This document shows, one piece after another, positions 27,663-36,682 of a stretch of 64,000 nucleotides of DNA. Each line of letters begins with the position of its first letter. The stretch's first letter is position 1. The notes beneath the pieces are model-generated. The model did not search any database and had not been told where the DNA came from. It was given only the letters and a program-made list of their open reading frames with translations. Source of the DNA: JBPRGH01 sp051418055 (GTDB lineage Bacteria; Bacteroidota; Bacteroidia; Cytophagales; Cyclobacteriaceae); assembly GCA_051418055.1 (NCBI GenBank), contig JBPRGH010000041.1, forward strand, positions 124,001 through 188,000. Direction: 5' to 3'. The translations under genes were made by a program, and so were the position numbers.

Positions 27663-28367
27663 ATGATTTTTTCAAAAGTCAAAGGTCTTCTACAAAAACA
27701 TAAAAAAAATTTAGCTTTTATAATTACTCTGGGTGCAGGATTACTTATTTCAGGGCTTTTAGTAAATGCGTTCTTAGAGCTGCTTGAAGAATTAAGTGAA
27801 CAGGAGCTGGCACCATTTGATGATGCAGTTGCAGGTTTTGTTAAGGATATCAGATCAGGTCCACTTACTGATTTTTTTACCTATGCCACAAAACTTAGTG
27901 ATCAGGAGTTTTATTTCATTGCCACACCAATTTTAGCTGTAATTATCTATTTCATTTATGGAAGATTAACAAAAGCTGTAAGATTGACGCTGGTGCTGAT
28001 AGTTGCATCAACAATAAATCTTTTGCTAAAAGATTTTATAGAACGTCCAAGACCAAAGGGAGAGCATCTGGTTGAAGTGAGCACTGCAAGTTTTCCGAGC
28101 GGCCATACAGTTAGTAGTGTAGCCTTTTATGGATTTTTGATATATATTTTCTGGATGTCTGATTTAAACCGAATACATAAAATATGGATAACTGTTTTAC
28201 TGGGACTTATAATTTTAAGCGTTGGATTTAGCCGCATATATCTCGGTGTACATTATACTACTGATGTTATTGCGGGTTTTCTGGCGGGGGGATTTTTTCT
28301 TTTGATCTTTATTTTATCCCTTTACATTGCCAGGTATGTCAAAAAAAATAAAAATTCCCATGCCTGA
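27663..28367 (+). CDS. PAP2-family membrane phosphatase
   Basis: 234 residues with about six membrane segments. The PAP2 motifs are complete: K-D-F-I-E-R-P-R-P, PSGHTVSS and SRIYLGVHYTTD. It would dephosphorylate a lipid phosphate at the inner membrane. It is unrelated in operon to the PAP2 gene at 13011. A 16-codon ORF upstream (27616) stops across the ATG, with an ATGA overlap, but its significance is doubtful. Confidence 0.9.
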   Translation: MIFSKVKGLLQKHKKNLAFIITLGAGLLISGLLVNAFLELLEELSEQELAPFDDAVAGFVKDIRSGPLTDFFTYATKLSDQEFYFIATPILAVIIYFIYGRLTKAVRLTLVLIVASTINLLLKDFIERPRPKGEHLVEVSTASFPSGHTVSSVAFYGFLIYIFWMSDLNRIHKIWITVLLGLIILSVGFSRIYLGVHYTTDVIAGFLAGGFFLLIFILSLYIARYVKKNKNSHA

Positions 28368-28424
28368 TGTTATGATACCTGCCATGGGAGAATAATGTAT
28401 CCTGCTCCGGCCATTTAGTATAAT

Positions 28425-29114
28425 TTATTTTTCAAGCAGATCAATTAATTCTTTGGCTGCTTTACGTGCAGATGCCGGGTTTTGGCCGGTGATCACCTGG
28501 TCAGTTACTTTTACATTTGAGGTAAATGGCACTGTTGCGGAATCATAAATTCCCCCCAGCTCCTTCAGGCGATCCTCCAGAGTGTAAGGAATATTACTTG
28601 ACATACCTGATAATTTTTCTTCGGTATTGGAATACGCCGTGATCTCTCTGTCTTTTACAATTTCAGGGATTTTCTCAGCTGCCTTTAACAAAGCCGCAGG
28701 ACCATGGCAAACTGCTGCAATTGGTTTATAGTTTCTGTAAAAATCCAACACCAGGTTAGCATTTTGGCTATCCGTTGCCAAGTCCCATACCGGACCATGT
28801 CCTCCTGGATAAAAAACAGCATCATAATCTTCAGCTTTTACTTCTGAAATGCCTTTGGTGTTCTGAAATGCTTCTTGTGCCTGTTGATCATCCTTAAAGC
28901 GTCGGTTTGAGGAAGTTATATTTTCGGTTATTTCACTTTTAGGGTCTACAGGGGGTTTCCCGCCTTTTGGACTTGCCAGTGTTACAGTATATCCTTTATC
29001 AATAAATTCATAATAAGGATCCGTAAATTCTCCCAGCCAGACTCCTGTAGTACTGTCTGAATTTTGCAGCTCTTTATGGGAGGTAAGGATCATTAATATG
29101 TTTTTCATAGCCAT
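28425..29114 (-). CDS. DJ-1/PfpI (Hsp31-like) family protein
   Basis: 229 residues. The class I glutamine amidotransferase-like fold is shown by the nucleophile elbow AAVCHGPAALLKAA with its cysteine, the acidic YPGGHGPVWDLA segment and the N-terminal strand ILMILTSHKE. The closest group is Hsp31-like glyoxalase III/chaperone type rather than true amidotransferase. It is cytoplasmic and monocistronic. Two in-frame ATGs two codons apart could both start it. Confidence 0.88.
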   Translation of the reverse strand: MAMKNILMILTSHKELQNSDSTTGVWLGEFTDPYYEFIDKGYTVTLASPKGGKPPVDPKSEITENITSSNRRFKDDQQAQEAFQNTKGISEVKAEDYDAVFYPGGHGPVWDLATDSQNANLVLDFYRNYKPIAAVCHGPAALLKAAEKIPEIVKDREITAYSNTEEKLSGMSSNIPYTLEDRLKELGGIYDSATVPFTSNVKVTDQVITGQNPASARKAAKELIDLLEK

Positions 29115-29169
29115 TCTTTTTAATTAAAACTGACTGATGAATGAAAAGTTTAAGAATTGAATAAGCATG

Positions 29170-29218
29170 GAACTAAAAACATTGAACTAAAAACATTGAA
29201 CTTTAAACTTAAAACTTC
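29170..29218. repeat. tandem 7-bp repeat (GAACTAA/AAACATT type), 7 units
   Basis: Seven heptamers in phase: GAACTAA and AAACATT alternate twice, followed by AAACTTA-like units. They lie between the DJ-1 gene start and the E1 start, and share the 7-bp period with the other intergenic runs. Confidence 0.6.
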
Positions 29219-29265
29219 CAGATTCTTTATCTTCGCAATCGAGTGAAGTAAAAAGTAAAAGTGAT

Positions 29266-31362
29266 ATGGCAGAAGCAACAACAGCAGAGCGAAAGAAGAA
29301 GAAATCACCTATTAAGAAAGATATTTTACTAAAAGCATGGCAGCTCATGAATACAGCCAAACGAATGGCTGAAATCTATGATGAGAAAAAGGATATAGCC
29401 AGCAAATATGTGCACAGCACCAGCCGGGGCCATGAGGCCATACAACTTGCAACAGGAATGCAGCTGCTTCCACAGGATTTCGCTTCACTCTATTACCGCG
29501 ATGAATCTATTCTTTTAGGGATTGGCATGCAGCCTTATGAGCTAATGATGCAGCTGATGGCTAAAGCTGATGACCCCTTTTCAGGTGGACGTACCTATTA
29601 CGGTCATCCGAGTTTAAAACGCGATGGCTTTCCGATAATTCCACATCAGAGCTCTGCTACAGGTATGCAGGCTATTCCTGCTACAGGTATGGCGCATGGT
29701 TTAAAATACCTGGAGTCACAAAATATGCTCGAGGGGAAGGAAAAACCTGTTGTAATATGCTCATTAGGCGATGGTTCCGTTACTGAAGGAGAGGTTGCCG
29801 AAGCTTTTCAGATGGCTGTATTAAAGAATATGCCAATAATTTACCTGGTACAGGATAATGAATGGGGTATTTCAGCTACCGGTAAGGAAATGAGGGCTAT
29901 GGATGCCTATGAATATGCCGCAGGATTTAAAGGACTGAAGCGTGAGCGTGTTGATGGTGCTGATTTTGTTGCTTCTTATCAGGCGATGCAAAAAGCTATA
30001 AGTTATGTGCGAAAAAATAGAAAGCCAATCTTAATACATGCCAAATGTCCGCTTCTTGGTCACCATACTTCTGGTGTACGTAAAGAATGGTATCGTGGAG
30101 ATGAGGACCTGAACCTTCACTTACAAGATGATCCCATTCCTAAATTTGAAAAGTACCTGAATCAGATAGGCATTTCGCAAAAACAATTAAATGACCTGAA
30201 GCAGGCAGCAGTAGAAACTGTCGATCATGATTTTGATTATGCATACAATTCTGCTGATCCCAATACAGAAGAATTCGATACGCATGAATTTGCACCTGCC
30301 CCTGTTACGGAAGAAAAAGGGGAACGTAAACCTGCAAAAGCTGAAAAGGTCGTAATGGTAGATGCCGCCCTGCATGCGGTAGATGAGATTTTAAAGAAAT
30401 ATCCAGAAGCGTTATTTTATGGTCAGGATGTAGGAGGGAGGCTTGGCGGTGTATTCAGGGAAGCGGCTACCCTTGCTCAGAAGTACGGTGATAATCGTGT
30501 TTTTAACACTCCGATCCAGGAAGCATATATTGTAGGATCTACGGCAGGTATGTCTGCTGTAGGTTGTAAACCTATTGTTGAGATCCAGTTTGCCGATTAT
30601 ATCTGGCCAGGTATAAATCAGCTGGTAGAGGAGTTGAGTAAAAGCTGTTATCTGTCAAAGGGTAAATTCCCTGTTCAGTCGCTGATCCGTGTACCGATCG
30701 GGGCATATGGCGGGGGAGGTCCTTATCACAGTGGAAGCGTGGAATCAACTCTTTTGACAATACGCGGTATAAAAGTAGTTTTCCCTTCAAATGCTGCCGA
30801 TATGAAAGGCCTATTGAAAGCTGCTTTCCTTGACCCAAATCCAGTGGTAATGCTTGAGCATAAAGGATTATACTGGAGTAAAGTACCGGGTACTAATTTT
30901 GCCAAAACTTTTGAGCCTGATGAGAATTATGTTATTCCATTGGGTAAAGCCAATGTAGTACAGGAAGCTGATCAGGAGAGTATTGATTCCGGAAGATCTG
31001 CAGTAATCGTCACCTATGGCATGGGCGTGCACTGGGCGCTAAATGCATCAAAGAATTTTAAAGGTGCCATTGAAATACTGGACCTTAGAACACTTAACCC
31101 TCTGGATTGGGAAGCAATTGTGGATTCAGTTAAGAAGCATAACCGGGCATTTGTATTGACAGAGGAGCCGCTGATGAATTCGTTTGCAGAATCTTTGGCA
31201 GGAAGAATAGCTACGGATCTTTTTGAACATCTTGATGCACCGGTTAAAACATTAGGGGCGGCTAATTTACCGGCTATTCCTTTGAATGTTGACCTAGAAA
31301 AAATGATGCTGCCGAATGCGGATAAGGTAGAGCAGAAGATCAGGGAGCTGTTGGATTATTAG
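29266..31362 (+). CDS. fused alpha/beta 2-oxoacid dehydrogenase E1 component
   Basis: 698 residues combining the alpha and beta subunits of a branched-chain/2-oxoacid dehydrogenase E1 in one chain. The alpha half has the thiamine pyrophosphate motif GDG at 168-170 with QDN at 196-198. The beta half begins near residue 364 (VMVDAALHAVDEIL) and contains YGQDVGGRLGGVF and PYHSGSVES. It decarboxylates a 2-oxoacid for transfer to the lipoyl E2 protein; the substrate is probably branched-chain (inference). E2 is not adjacent; an E3-like gene is convergent but lacks redox cysteines. Confidence 0.92.
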   Translation: MAEATTAERKKKKSPIKKDILLKAWQLMNTAKRMAEIYDEKKDIASKYVHSTSRGHEAIQLATGMQLLPQDFASLYYRDESILLGIGMQPYELMMQLMAKADDPFSGGRTYYGHPSLKRDGFPIIPHQSSATGMQAIPATGMAHGLKYLESQNMLEGKEKPVVICSLGDGSVTEGEVAEAFQMAVLKNMPIIYLVQDNEWGISATGKEMRAMDAYEYAAGFKGLKRERVDGADFVASYQAMQKAISYVRKNRKPILIHAKCPLLGHHTSGVRKEWYRGDEDLNLHLQDDPIPKFEKYLNQIGISQKQLNDLKQAAVETVDHDFDYAYNSADPNTEEFDTHEFAPAPVTEEKGERKPAKAEKVVMVDAALHAVDEILKKYPEALFYGQDVGGRLGGVFREAATLAQKYGDNRVFNTPIQEAYIVGSTAGMSAVGCKPIVEIQFADYIWPGINQLVEELSKSCYLSKGKFPVQSLIRVPIGAYGGGGPYHSGSVESTLLTIRGIKVVFPSNAADMKGLLKAAFLDPNPVVMLEHKGLYWSKVPGTNFAKTFEPDENYVIPLGKANVVQEADQESIDSGRSAVIVTYGMGVHWALNASKNFKGAIEILDLRTLNPLDWEAIVDSVKKHNRAFVLTEEPLMNSFAESLAGRIATDLFEHLDAPVKTLGAANLPAIPLNVDLEKMMLPNADKVEQKIRELLDY

Positions 31363-31662
31363 ACCTTCTCAGTCACTAATTTCTTAGTCGCTTGCGACCA
31401 TTTATCAGTCCCTCGCGTCCAGCGAGTGACTGATATCCTCAGCGCCTCCGGCCGATGTGAAAGTTTTATAAGGCAGTATTTAAAGTATCCTGAAGTATCA
31501 CATCATAATTAGCCGCATCTGTTTTAAATATGGATCCGGTGGAGCAGCCAGAGGCCTATCGGATATGGATCACTCACCCGGCATAGCCAAGGTATTGAGG
31601 AGTAGGTAAAAAGTTTGTAAAGCTTTTAAAACCCCAGCCCAAATATTTAATCTGCGCCGATT
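31363..31662. other. intergenic region between convergent genes with two hairpins
   Basis: No ORF is supported here. A short hairpin GTCGC-TT-GCGAC lies at 31387-31398, followed by a long one at 31404-31434 with arms ATCAGTC-C-CTCGC and GCGAG-T-GACTGAT. There is no T-run to make a clear terminator on either strand. The local composition is more GC-rich than its surroundings. The remainder shows nothing recognisable. Confidence 0.55.
31404..31434. repeat. strong hairpin between convergent operons
   Basis: Two arms of 13 bases (12 pairs, one C/T mismatch) enclose the loop GTCCA. It could end transcription of either convergent gene or be a mobile palindrome; no T-tract follows. Confidence 0.5.
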
Positions 31663-33165
31663 CTAAACCTTTTGCCTCTTATAGTTATAATCCACATCTT
31701 CATAAGCACCTTTTGTACAGCGCCTGCAGGTTACTTTTGCTTTTAATGCATATGGTTTAAACATTGATTTTCCAAGCAGTACCCTTACACACTCCTGGAT
31801 CCCTTCAGGAATAGAAGGATGAGGATGGACGCATTCAGCCAGTTCATCGATGCTTTTGTTCATGAATATCAGTAAGGCGATAGCCTGGATTGCACTTGAA
31901 GCCTGATTACCAACCACACGCATTCCCAGTATTTTCATGTCATCATCATCAGTAACTAATAGCTTGATAAATCCCTGGGTATTTCTTTTAGCTATAGCCC
32001 GCGGTATGCAGCTGTAGTCAACTGTGGCAACTTTATAGATAATTCCTTTTTCCTGTGCCTGTTTTTCATTTAAACCAACACCAGCTACTTCCGGATTAAG
32101 GAACATGATCGTGCTGATATTATCATAAACAAGTTTTGGTACGGATGCCCCAAAAATTTTCTCGACTGCATATCTTCCTTCCAGCTCAGCCACATTTACT
32201 AAAGCAATGTCAGCAGTTATATCACCAACAGCATATATATTACTGACACTGGTTTGAGTTTCATTATCTTCAATGCCACGTTTATTGATGACAATATTTA
32301 CATCCTCAGACCATAGATCTTCATAGTTAGCAACACGTCCAACGGATATTAAAGCTTTTTCAACATTATAGATCTGTTTTGACCCGTCGTTATACTCCAG
32401 TTCATACTCTACCCGGCCATTTTTAATTTCCATTCTTACCAGTTGTGAACTGCGGTGAATGGTAATGCCGGCTTCTTCCATATTTCTTTCAATTACCTTT
32501 ACCACGTCATCATCTTCGAAAGGAAGGATTCTGTCTCCCTTATCTATAAGATTAACCTTTGTTTTCCCAAATCCTGAGAAGATAGTGGCAAATTCACAAC
32601 CGATAACTCCGGCTCCAAGTATAACCATGCTTTCCGGAAATTCTTCGAGAGCTTCTATGCCATCGCTTGTTAAAATAACTTTTTCGTCAATTGGTATTTC
32701 CGGTAATTTTCTGGGCCGGCTGCCGGTTGCAAGAATTATGTTTTCTCCAAACACTGTCTCCGTTTGCTCCCCATTTGAAATTTCAACCTCATTTTGGGTT
32801 ACCAGACGTGCATTTCCTTCCCTTAGGGTTAACAGGTCGGGGCTTTTTTGCTTAGAAAGAAGCTTCATATTTTCCTGGAGAAGCTGTATCCTTTCTTCTA
32901 CAGCATGTTCAACTTCCTGTTTGATCTCCTTAAAATTTACTTCAGGGGCTTTTAGGTTGAAGTGCTTCAGGTGCTGGGTTAATGAATTTGCATCCCTGCT
33001 AAGTTCCCACCATGTTTTGGAGGAGAGTGCCCCGTTGGTTACTCCGGCACCCCCTAACCGGTTTTTTTCAATTATTAATGTCTTCTTATCAAAATCTACG
33101 GCACGCATGGCTGCAGCATAACCTGATGGACCTGCGCCAATAACAATAAGATCGTATTTTTTCAT
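31663..33165 (-). CDS. dihydrolipoamide dehydrogenase-like flavoprotein lacking the redox disulfide
   Basis: 500 residues. FAD-binding GAGPSG (10-15), a central NAD-binding GAGVIGCE, and the C-terminal dimer interface with HPHPSIPEG (usual His-Glu pair) match the class I disulfide oxidoreductase family. The motif normally reading GGTCLNVGCIPSK is GGAGVTNGALSSK at residues 38-50, so both redox-active cysteines are replaced by Gly41 and Ala46. It therefore cannot be a conventional E3. A C-terminal CRRC pair (C480, C483) is present and might replace it or bind metal. Convergent with the E1 gene. Confidence 0.85.
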   Translation of the reverse strand: MKKYDLIVIGAGPSGYAAAMRAVDFDKKTLIIEKNRLGGAGVTNGALSSKTWWELSRDANSLTQHLKHFNLKAPEVNFKEIKQEVEHAVEERIQLLQENMKLLSKQKSPDLLTLREGNARLVTQNEVEISNGEQTETVFGENIILATGSRPRKLPEIPIDEKVILTSDGIEALEEFPESMVILGAGVIGCEFATIFSGFGKTKVNLIDKGDRILPFEDDDVVKVIERNMEEAGITIHRSSQLVRMEIKNGRVEYELEYNDGSKQIYNVEKALISVGRVANYEDLWSEDVNIVINKRGIEDNETQTSVSNIYAVGDITADIALVNVAELEGRYAVEKIFGASVPKLVYDNISTIMFLNPEVAGVGLNEKQAQEKGIIYKVATVDYSCIPRAIAKRNTQGFIKLLVTDDDDMKILGMRVVGNQASSAIQAIALLIFMNKSIDELAECVHPHPSIPEGIQECVRVLLGKSMFKPYALKAKVTCRRCTKGAYEDVDYNYKRQKV

Positions 33166-33216
33166 GTATTGCCAACAAAAGTTTAATTCTAAATATAGGG
33201 AATTTAACGAATCTTT

Positions 33217-34131
33217 CTAAGAAGTTGCTGGTAAATGAACACCTGCCAGCATACATCGAACACCTCCGCCTCCCACTTTCTCGATAGTTGGAATAGAAAC
33301 GGTCACAATTTCTATTTGTTTACTAAGGGCATCAAGCTGGCCGGGCAGAAGGCTTTCCGAAGCCGTTGTTGACATTATCAGTACATTTTCAAGGCCACTG
33401 GTCTGTACCTCAAGCACATTCCCCGCCATCGCTCGCATTTGGGAAAAGCTAATTGCTATAACCTGTATTTTATCATCAGCTAAACTTCCAAGTATAACCT
33501 CGTGATCTGCCGGATGTATCGCATCAAGACATACAACTGCATATCCGCTTCCAATACTGAGAATAACATTTGTATGATATATATCTTTTCCATGTTCATC
33601 TCTGCTCTGGAAAAGAACAGGGGTATAATTAATTCTGTCACATACTTCCTGAAATAAATCTTCATCAGTACGTGATGAAGGGCAGGCATAGGCTTTATTA
33701 TGTTTATGGTCAAAAACAATGCTGCCTGTACCCTCCAGGAATTTTTCCTTCATCTCATAACCAGTCAGGTCTAATATATCGGAAACTGCATATTTATCTT
33801 TTAGCCAGGAGAGAATATCCATTCTGCGTTCTCTTCGGCGGATAGAAGATTCCATAGGGCAAAGTACAATTTTTCCTTCAGGTAAAGTAAAAAACCAATT
33901 ATTAGAAAAAACTGCATCAGGAGTTTTAGGCTGAAGTGAATCTTCAAATAATTTGAGCTGAACACCGGCAGCGAGCAAAACCTTTACCGCCTCATCAAAT
34001 TCTTCTTTAGCAAGAGAAATAGGGTCAATCTCTTTAAGTTCTTCCTGAAAAACATTTGAACTGGCAGTTTCCGGATTAAATCCAAAGGAAGCTGGACGAA
34101 TCATAATAATAGTATGAGCGGCTTGATCCAT
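33217..34131 (-). CDS. CtlX-type citrulline/arginine hydrolase family protein
   Basis: 304 residues in the amidinotransferase/dimethylargininase superfamily. The N-terminal NPETASSNVFQ, and the C-terminal GGGGVRCMLAGVHL with catalytic Cys at 293, are typical of citrulline utilization hydrolase CtlX-like proteins. The D/E and His catalytic residues (for example FLEGTGSIVFDHKHNKAYAC near 140-160) fit. It would act on a guanidino or ureido substrate in the cytoplasm. Separated from pspC by a terminator. Confidence 0.82.
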   Translation of the reverse strand: MDQAAHTIIMIRPASFGFNPETASSNVFQEELKEIDPISLAKEEFDEAVKVLLAAGVQLKLFEDSLQPKTPDAVFSNNWFFTLPEGKIVLCPMESSIRRRERRMDILSWLKDKYAVSDILDLTGYEMKEKFLEGTGSIVFDHKHNKAYACPSSRTDEDLFQEVCDRINYTPVLFQSRDEHGKDIYHTNVILSIGSGYAVVCLDAIHPADHEVILGSLADDKIQVIAISFSQMRAMAGNVLEVQTSGLENVLIMSTTASESLLPGQLDALSKQIEIVTVSIPTIEKVGGGGVRCMLAGVHLPATS

Positions 34132-34176
34132 GGGTGTCGGTTTTCCATAAAGCTAAAGGATTTATGCCATAGAAAG

Positions 34177-34204
34177 CAAAAACCCGGTCTTAATTAAACC
34201 GGGC
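34177..34204 (-). terminator. rho-independent terminator after pspC
   Basis: On the minus strand, CCCGGT (34203-34198 side) pairs with ACCGGG (34188-34183 side), followed by a five-T stretch. It ends the padR-pspC transcript. Confidence 0.65.
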
Positions 34205-34230
34205 TCTGATTATTTGGATTCTAAAATTTC

Positions 34231-36063
34231 TTAAGTAATTATAACAACAGTATCTGATTCATTGGTTTCCTCCTCTATATTTTCAGGCTCCTCGTCTGAG
34301 CTATTATCTTCTTCTTTCGGACAAGTCACACATATAAGCTCCCCCTCTTGATTAAACTTCCACTTGTTGTTTCTTAGATCATTAGTATTATACCCACTTC
34401 TATAGATTGTATTTCGCAGGATATGGCGTAAGTCCGGGTCCATGACAAATAAAGAATCATAAGGGACATATAAAGTCATCTCTAATCGCTGTGCCCTGAA
34501 TTTAGCTTCTTTTTTAAATTGAATGTTTGAATCAAAGATCAGAATAGAATCATTTCGCTCTACTGTGTAATTCACCATTTGTGCATTTTCAGCTGCATTT
34601 TTCCGTGTTGCTCCCTGGGCTTCAAAGTCCTGAACTAATTTAAATTCATTCCCTTCATGGCCCCTGATCCTTAGATTAGTGACATCATAATGGTCCATAC
34701 CTATTTCACGAAGCTGAAGGACCGGGATCTTCCCATCAAAATTATACGTCTCCACCTTTTGATAATTTCCTTCTTCCTGAAAATTCCATATCATGGCAGG
34801 TACATTAACGCTCATAACAATCACACTTATAAAGAAAAGAGCAGTCATTGTCCATCCTGTAGCGGTACTGAAAATAATACGTTTAGCAATGGCAGATATA
34901 CCGAGCAATAAAAGTAGTGCCCCAGGGATGGCTGCAACTAAAAAAGCTGCCAGACCAGTAAATAAAGGAAAGGAGTTTTCAATTACTTCTAATGGAATAC
35001 CAATATCTCCCAATCCTACAAAAATACCTGTTTCATTTATGGCTGGCCATACGCCAATTAAAACACCGGTAGTTATAAGCAATGATATCACAATTGAAAA
35101 GCCAATGATGATCAGAATAATTCCAGCAGCGACTCTTATAAAATCTACCAGAAAATCAAGAAATGGACCTAACGCTCTTCCTAAACCTTTGAAAATGGCC
35201 GCTAATAGCCTGAAGGGAAAGAGGAGTATTTTTACCAGCAGATTTTCATCCTCACTGGGTTTTACCTTTAGGCTTTTTTTAATATTCGCCTCTATATTTG
35301 ACAAAGTAATAGGATCCCCTTTCATTTGCATCCGGTCAGTCAATGTGTTGGCTTCAGGTAAAATAATCCATAGGATGATGTAGGCAATTAACCCACTACC
35401 ACCTATAAAAGTAAATATCACAAACAGCAATCTGATGAGCATGACATCAACGCCAAAATAAGCAGCTATACCACCTGATACCCCGGCTATTACTTTATCC
35501 TGCGGATTTCGGTACATCTTTTTTGTCTTCTGGTCCTCTTGTATGTCATAAGTTTCTGGGAGGAAAATCCAGAGGGCGACATAAGCTATAATTGCGATAC
35601 CATAGCTGCCAATTGCCAGCAGGATAAGGATCAGGCGTATCCATAAAGGGTCTATTTTAAAATAGTTAGCTATACCCGCTGAGACACCTCCTAATATTTT
35701 TCTTTTGGCATCACGATATAGCTTTTTTGTTTCCCGATGGAATGTCTCTTCATACTCTTCATCGGAATATGATTCTTCAGTACCAGCAGAAATAGCTTCA
35801 GCTTCTTTAAAATCCTGCACACTACCCATAGTGGCAATTAGTGCTTCAACATCTTCAAGGGTAATTACCTGCTTTCCTTCACTTAACTTACTCAGGAATA
35901 TTTCTGCAATACGCCCTTCTATGTCAGAGATTATTTCACTGCTTTCGTCAAATGAGGAAAAGTAGCGATGAATCGAATCCAAATAATTTTTCAGCCTCTC
36001 GTAACCATCCTCTTCTATATGAAAGATGATGCCGCTGATATTTATACTTATATTCTTTTTCAT
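34231..36063 (-). CDS. double PspC-domain membrane protein
   Basis: 610 residues. After an N-terminal region of about 100 residues with a helical and acidic part, two PspC domains follow in tandem (KLYRDAKRKILGGVSAG near 112 and KMYRNPQDKVIAGVSGG near 184), each with its transmembrane helix. Four or more further hydrophobic segments lie at about 300-430, then a periplasmic C-terminal beta-rich region ending in an acidic tail. PspC-type proteins sense membrane stress. It follows padR by 12 bp; PadR probably controls it. Confidence 0.9.
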   Translation of the reverse strand: MKKNISINISGIIFHIEEDGYERLKNYLDSIHRYFSSFDESSEIISDIEGRIAEIFLSKLSEGKQVITLEDVEALIATMGSVQDFKEAEAISAGTEESYSDEEYEETFHRETKKLYRDAKRKILGGVSAGIANYFKIDPLWIRLILILLAIGSYGIAIIAYVALWIFLPETYDIQEDQKTKKMYRNPQDKVIAGVSGGIAAYFGVDVMLIRLLFVIFTFIGGSGLIAYIILWIILPEANTLTDRMQMKGDPITLSNIEANIKKSLKVKPSEDENLLVKILLFPFRLLAAIFKGLGRALGPFLDFLVDFIRVAAGIILIIIGFSIVISLLITTGVLIGVWPAINETGIFVGLGDIGIPLEVIENSFPLFTGLAAFLVAAIPGALLLLLGISAIAKRIIFSTATGWTMTALFFISVIVMSVNVPAMIWNFQEEGNYQKVETYNFDGKIPVLQLREIGMDHYDVTNLRIRGHEGNEFKLVQDFEAQGATRKNAAENAQMVNYTVERNDSILIFDSNIQFKKEAKFRAQRLEMTLYVPYDSLFVMDPDLRHILRNTIYRSGYNTNDLRNNKWKFNQEGELICVTCPKEEDNSSDEEPENIEEETNESDTVVIIT

Positions 36064-36075
36064 AGTTCTGGGTTG

Positions 36076-36420
36076 TTACGCTTTATTTTGTTTGGATTTG
36101 GCAATGATTTTATTGGTAGACGATACCAGGTCACTCCAGGTTTCACTAAGTTTATCAAGGAATTCTTCACCGTCTTTAGTTAAAGTATAATATTTCCGGG
36201 GCGGCCCGGAGGAGGATTCAACCCACTTATACTCCAGTAACCCCGCTTTTCTTAAACGGGTGAGTAGAGGATAGAGCGTACCTTCTACTACAATTATGCG
36301 GGCTTCTGTCAGCTCCCCCAGCATATCAGAGGCATACACTTCACCTCTGGAAATGATATGGAGAATACAGAATTCAAGTAACCCCTTCCTCATCTGCACT
36401 TGTGTATTTTCTACATTCAT
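36076..36420 (-). CDS. PadR family transcriptional regulator
   Basis: 114 residues. The PadR winged helix-turn-helix is seen: LLEFCILHIISRGEVYASDML, then EGTLYPLLTRLRKAGLLEYKW and PPRKYYTLTKDG in the wing. PadR regulators repress, often autoregulating. A perfect 14-bp palindrome lies upstream of its start. It is co-transcribed with the PspC membrane-stress protein, a known pairing in Bacteroidota. Confidence 0.92.
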   Translation of the reverse strand: MNVENTQVQMRKGLLEFCILHIISRGEVYASDMLGELTEARIIVVEGTLYPLLTRLRKAGLLEYKWVESSSGPPRKYYTLTKDGEEFLDKLSETWSDLVSSTNKIIAKSKQNKA

Positions 36421-36682
36421 ATATTACGTCGCTTTAGCATATGCTAATCTATACGGAAAGGTACTATGTAATGTTAGGTACTAAGTTAAAAATATTAGCT
36501 TGTAATGTAATTTCATTTAAAAATATAATTAATAATATGATATGTGATATAAAAGAGGATCATTTTATAAGATCAATAAATAATGTACAGGTAAATGTAG
36601 CAGAAATAAAGAACCTCTGATTCAGATTTCCTGCTAATGACTTTTTCAGTATTTTCGCAATTTCTAATCCACAACAAGAATC
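36421..36682. other. divergent intergenic region padR / xth
   Basis: Besides the operator palindrome it holds AT-rich sequence and a -7-like TATTTTCG at 36650-36657, 25 bp before the xth start, without a clear -33 element. No ORF seen. Confidence 0.4.
36434..36447. promoter_or_regulatory. candidate PadR operator palindrome
   Basis: A perfect palindrome TTAGCATATGCTAA lies 13 bp upstream of the padR start codon. Palindromes in this position commonly serve as autoregulatory PadR sites. Two AGGTACT copies at about 36460 and 36475 lie further upstream. Confidence 0.5.

Noticed and set aside
27616..27666. 16-codon leader peptide before the PAP2 gene
   Set aside because: The ATGA overlap is suggestive, but the frame is too short and has no attenuator structure or codon pattern to support it.
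28356..28389. Bidirectional terminator TCCCATG / CATGGGA
   Set aside because: The loop is about 20 nt, the left arm is inside the PAP2 coding end and there is no T-run.
32459..33121. 220-codon plus-strand ORF
   Set aside because: Antisense to the E3-like gene; serine-rich shadow composition, no domain.
34793..35383. 196-codon plus-strand ORF
   Set aside because: Antisense to pspC; no recognisable features and low-complexity K/P/I content.
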